A DNA stretch of 64,000 nucleotides. Source: Candidatus Enterovibrio escicola. Lineage in GTDB: Bacteria; Pseudomonadota; Gammaproteobacteria; Enterobacterales; Vibrionaceae. Of the stretch, positions 61,681 to 64,000 are shown piece after piece. How positions within the stretch are numbered: position 1 is the stretch's first letter; each line of letters opens with the position of its first letter. Below the pieces are notes generated by a model. It worked only from the letters and a program-made list of their open reading frames with translations. It did not search any database and was not told the DNA's origin. The position numbers and the translations under genes were made by a program. The stretch covers positions 1-64,000 of the forward strand of contig NZ_NBYY01000002.1 in the NCBI RefSeq assembly GCF_002464935.1, read 5' to 3'.

Positions 61681-62244
61681 TTAATTGTTTTTTTCTAGTG
61701 CATTTTGTCTAAGGAGTTTTTGTTGTTGATGTAAGGCTACTCGGATGAGAACGTCTCTGTCTTCTTCTTGCAATCTGGTATATTTAACACTAATTGTATA
61801 CTTACCATTTTCTTCTTTACAACCATAAACGTTACCATAGCAGTAGATGGCAGAAGGTGGATTTTCAAGAAAGAGTTTGAGACGAATATCTTGGCCTTTT
61901 TCGAATGTTTTTTTCGCGGTAAAAGTCAAACTGCTTGCACCAAAGGTTTCTGTTTGGTATTCCTGTGTAGGATCATCTAGCTGAGAAAGCATAAATCCAA
62001 GAAGCAAGTTAATTTTTTCATTTTGAGAACGAAGAAACTTTGAGATTGCCTGTTTATCGTCGTACAGTGCATGAAGTTCTTTTTTAACTGTACTATCAAT
62101 AAGACTACATTGATGGGCAATACGAAACGCGATAGGAATGTTTCGTTCGAACTCGATGTCAGAAGGAACGGCTTCATCATTACCCAAGAGCTCCACATTT
62201 ATCTTGAGGTGTGCGTGTACCGAAAAATATTCGTTTTGACTCAT
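61681..62244 (-). CDS. plzB: PilZ-domain-like protein (PlzB-like)
   Basis: 187 aa, no signal peptide. The N-terminal helical half is followed by a C-terminal beta-barrel-like region (SLTFTAKKTFEKGQDIRLKL; YCYGNVYGCKEENGKYTISV) characteristic of PilZ proteins next to mfd in Vibrio. The RxxxR and (D/N)xSxxG c-di-GMP-binding residues are not visible, so it may not bind the messenger. In V. cholerae the equivalent protein is PlzB. Symbol given by position and resemblance only. Confidence 0.65.
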   Translation of the reverse strand: MSQNEYFSVHAHLKINVELLGNDEAVPSDIEFERNIPIAFRIAHQCSLIDSTVKKELHALYDDKQAISKFLRSQNEKINLLLGFMLSQLDDPTQEYQTETFGASSLTFTAKKTFEKGQDIRLKLFLENPPSAIYCYGNVYGCKEENGKYTISVKYTRLQEEDRDVLIRVALHQQQKLLRQNALEKNN

Positions 62245-62493
62245 AATTTATCCTGATACCTTATTAATGCGTTGATTATCACGCAGTCATCTCAATTCCT
62301 CAACCTGTAGCTAGTGTTAATAGCATTTTTCTTGCTATCAATTGCGAATCCTTACTGTAATAGAAAAAATGATGTAGACAACCGTACAAAGATTCAGCAG
62401 GTTGCGTACCCACAATGGCCTAAAGTCATAATCAACAGGACGATTTTGGTGAAAAACACACTAACTTTCTGTAAGGCATGCCGTATTGTAGCA

Positions 62494-62572
62494 ATGTACT
62501 GTCCTTGAAGGTATTCCTTGACAGTACATTGAGGACTACTTGAGATACTGCAATGACAATTGCAGTATCATT
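62494..62572. repeat. Two strong hairpins upstream of lolC
   Basis: First hairpin: AATGTACTGTC/GACAGTACATT, 11 bp, loop of about 16 bases (about 62494-62531). Second hairpin: GATACTGCAAT/ATTGCAGTATC, 11 bp, loop GACA (62547-62572). Neither has a U-run. The second abuts the MITE copy at 62573. Between the divergent PilZ and lolC genes they may be operators or old element ends. Confidence 0.5.
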
Positions 62573-62720
62573 GGTTATGTATTCAATAAGTTGAATCATT
62601 CGTCAGTATGACTTGCAACCAAGTTGTCTACTACTGCAGAAATCATTTGTCCTTAAAAGGGTTTCTAACCATGACAAAATTAATTTTATAGACGGAAATA
62701 AATTTATTGAACATACGACC
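62573..62720 (+). repeat. MITE copy, complete
   Basis: About 148 bp. Left terminus GGTTATGTATTCAATAAGTT then GAAT. Right terminus, read on the minus strand, GGTCGTATGTTCAATAAATT then TATT. The inner part has TCAGTATGACTTGCAACCAA and TGTCTACTACTGCAG. There is no coding frame. Related copies lie at 41399, 42451 and, as fragments, at 14611, 14819, 38265, 48945 and about 52280. Confidence 0.78.
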
Positions 62721-62769
62721 TAACCATTACTAATTCAGTTTGCCTGTTTTTATTTAGAGAGTTTTCATT

Positions 62770-63966
62770 ATGTTTTATCCGTTACCAGTGTTTATCGGTT
62801 TGCGTTACTTGAAAGGTTGTTCAGGTGATAAATTCGGTCGATTTATATCTTATATGTCGACCGCGGGTATCACCATTGGTGTGATGGCGTTGATCACCGT
62901 ACTTTCAGTGATGAACGGTTTTGAAGGTCAGCTTAAAGACCGAATTTTGAGCGTATTACCGCAAGCGATCATCGCGGGTGATGCTAAGTTCCCACCGGAT
63001 GCAAAAACTGTCGTCCAGTGGAAAGGTATTGTTGACACAGCGCCTATTGTATCCACCGATGTAGTTATTCAGAGTGCTATATCTCTTGGCGTGGGAAAGC
63101 TTTTCGGCATTGATCCACAAAACAAGGAACCTATCCGAGAATATATGATCCTAGGATCGATTGATAACCTAACCACAGGTGGTTACCGATTGGTCATTGG
63201 CCGTCAGACAGCAATACGACTTGATGTATCTTTAGGCGACAAGGTACGAGTAATTATCACCAGTGCGAGCCACTTTACGCCTATAGGTCGTATACCGTCA
63301 CAACGCAATTTCAATATTGTAGGTATTTACGATACAGCGACGGATCTCGATGGTCAACTGATGTTCGCTAACATTAATGACGTGGTGCGATTGATGCGTC
63401 TTTCTCCTACACAACCTGCTGATATACGTCTGTTCATTGATGAACCCTTTGATGTACCTTCACTCAAAGTGAAAGCTGAATCACTGGGATATGAATGGTC
63501 AGATTGGCGGGAATTACGCGGTGAATTGTTTCAAGCTGTGAAAATGGAAAAAAATATGATGGGATTAATGCTAAGCCTGATTATTTTGGTGGCGGCATTT
63601 AATATCATTTCTGCGCTAATTATGGTGGTAATGGATAAACAAATTGAAATTGCTATTTTAAGAACACAGGGCATGCAGCAAGGTGACATTGTGTCCTTAT
63701 TTGTTGTTCAAGGAGCTACTAGTGGTATCATCGGAGCTGTTTTAGGTGGTATCGTTGGCACATTGATGTCGCTGAAGATTAATGAAATCATGAATCTTTT
63801 AAATATCAACTTACTTGGTAATGATCTGTTACTACCCGTTATCATGAAACCTATCCAAGTTTTTTATGTTGTTGTGGGTGCGATTATTCTAAGCCTTATC
63901 GCTACATTATTTCCGTCGATTAAGGCATCATATGTCAGCCCTGCTGAGGTTCTTCGTTATGAGTAA
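62770..63966 (+). CDS. lolC: Lipoprotein-releasing system transmembrane subunit LolC
   Basis: LolC is part of LolCDE, which extracts lipoproteins from the inner membrane and hands them to LolA. 398 aa. TM1 is about 25-47 (AGITIGVMALITVLSVMNGF). A large periplasmic domain (about 50-260) follows, then FtsX-type TMs 2-4 (about 270-390: LSLIILVAAFNIISALIMVV). The LolD-coupling helix has KQIEIAILRTQGMQ. A GAGAG site precedes the ATG. The stop codon overlaps the lolD start. Confidence 0.95.
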   Translation: MFYPLPVFIGLRYLKGCSGDKFGRFISYMSTAGITIGVMALITVLSVMNGFEGQLKDRILSVLPQAIIAGDAKFPPDAKTVVQWKGIVDTAPIVSTDVVIQSAISLGVGKLFGIDPQNKEPIREYMILGSIDNLTTGGYRLVIGRQTAIRLDVSLGDKVRVIITSASHFTPIGRIPSQRNFNIVGIYDTATDLDGQLMFANINDVVRLMRLSPTQPADIRLFIDEPFDVPSLKVKAESLGYEWSDWRELRGELFQAVKMEKNMMGLMLSLIILVAAFNIISALIMVVMDKQIEIAILRTQGMQQGDIVSLFVVQGATSGIIGAVLGGIVGTLMSLKINEIMNLLNINLLGNDLLLPVIMKPIQVFYVVVGAIILSLIATLFPSIKASYVSPAEVLRYE

Positions 63967-64000
63967 TTCCTTATTAACCTGTTCACAGGTTGTCAAAACC
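63959..64000 (+). CDS. lolD: LolD, ATPase of the lipoprotein-releasing system (5' end only)
   Basis: The ATG at 63959 overlaps the lolC stop (ATGAGTAA) and opens MSNSLLTCSQVVKT, a LolD-like N-terminus. The gene runs out of the window. The overlap indicates translational coupling within lolCDE. Confidence 0.75.
   Translation, partial: MSNSLLTCSQVVKT

Noticed and set aside
1-64000. CRISPR array or restriction-type defence island
   Set aside because: No regularly spaced repeats and no cas, restriction or toxin-antitoxin genes were seen; all dispersed repeats are IS or MITE pieces.

Overview
The window looks like a chromosome segment of a Vibrionaceae-type gammaproteobacterium in advanced, insertion-sequence-driven genome decay. 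The intact genes are close relatives of Vibrio/Photobacterium/Enterovibrio genes (gyrA, serC, aroA, cmk, rpsA, ihfB, lapAB, sapABCDF, tusE, yccA, fabV, ndh type II, csiV-mfd-PilZ, lolCD). They are AT-rich, complete and free of frameshifts. Between them lie dozens of broken insertion sequences from at least six families. No transposase frame in the window reaches full length. This mix of intact housekeeping genes, many dead IS copies and few accessory genes is what has been described for host-dependent luminous symbionts such as Candidatus Enterovibrio of anglerfishes. That placement is an inference from gene content, not a proof.

Layout. 1-1.5 kb: IS982, IS5 and IS30 debris. 1.6-5.8 kb: gyrA and serC. 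5.8-14.9 kb: IS debris around an orphan PAS sensor kinase (8.3-10.4 kb) and a truncated ParB-like gene (12.1 kb). 14.9-16.8 kb: an NhaC-family transporter, probably LysW, behind a well-preserved lysine riboswitch (minus strand). 18.2-19.3 kb: a pentapeptide-repeat potassium-channel-like protein. 19.8-25.7 kb: aroA, cmk, rpsA, ihfB, lapA, lapB. 26.7-32.0 kb: sapABCDF (minus). 32.3-38.2 kb: IS630, IS982, IS91, IS30 and IS5 debris surrounding a small [2Fe-2S] ferredoxin gene. 38.5-39.6 kb: yccA and tusE (minus). 40.2-45.4 kb: IS debris, msrB and tRNA-Ser(GGA). 45.4-46.6 kb: fabV. 46.6-52.4 kb: IS debris, a small unrecognised gene and a relic of a P2-type phage terminase. 52.4-53.7 kb: ndh. 53.8-56.6 kb: nested IS elements. 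56.7-62.2 kb: a GNAT acetyltransferase with a doubtful start, csiV, mfd and a PilZ-like gene (minus). 62.8-64 kb: lolC and the start of lolD.

How the genes relate. serC and aroA, normally adjacent in gammaproteobacteria, are split here by about 14 kb of IS-rich DNA. aroA to lapB keeps the ancestral order. sapA-F forms one tightly overlapping operon. yccA-tusE, and PilZ-mfd-csiV, keep Vibrionaceae order.

Repeats beyond standard IS copies. (1) A MITE-like element of about 145-150 bp with about 22-bp terminal inverted repeats; two near-complete copies, one truncated copy and several fragments are visible. (2) A diverged pair of about 200-bp elements (after gyrA and before ndh) that share a hairpin whose stem sequence differs between copies. 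(3) An IS5 element carrying an IS982 insertion at one fixed position; that junction occurs four times. (4) Two long inverted repeats made of IS pieces, one of which brackets the ferredoxin gene.
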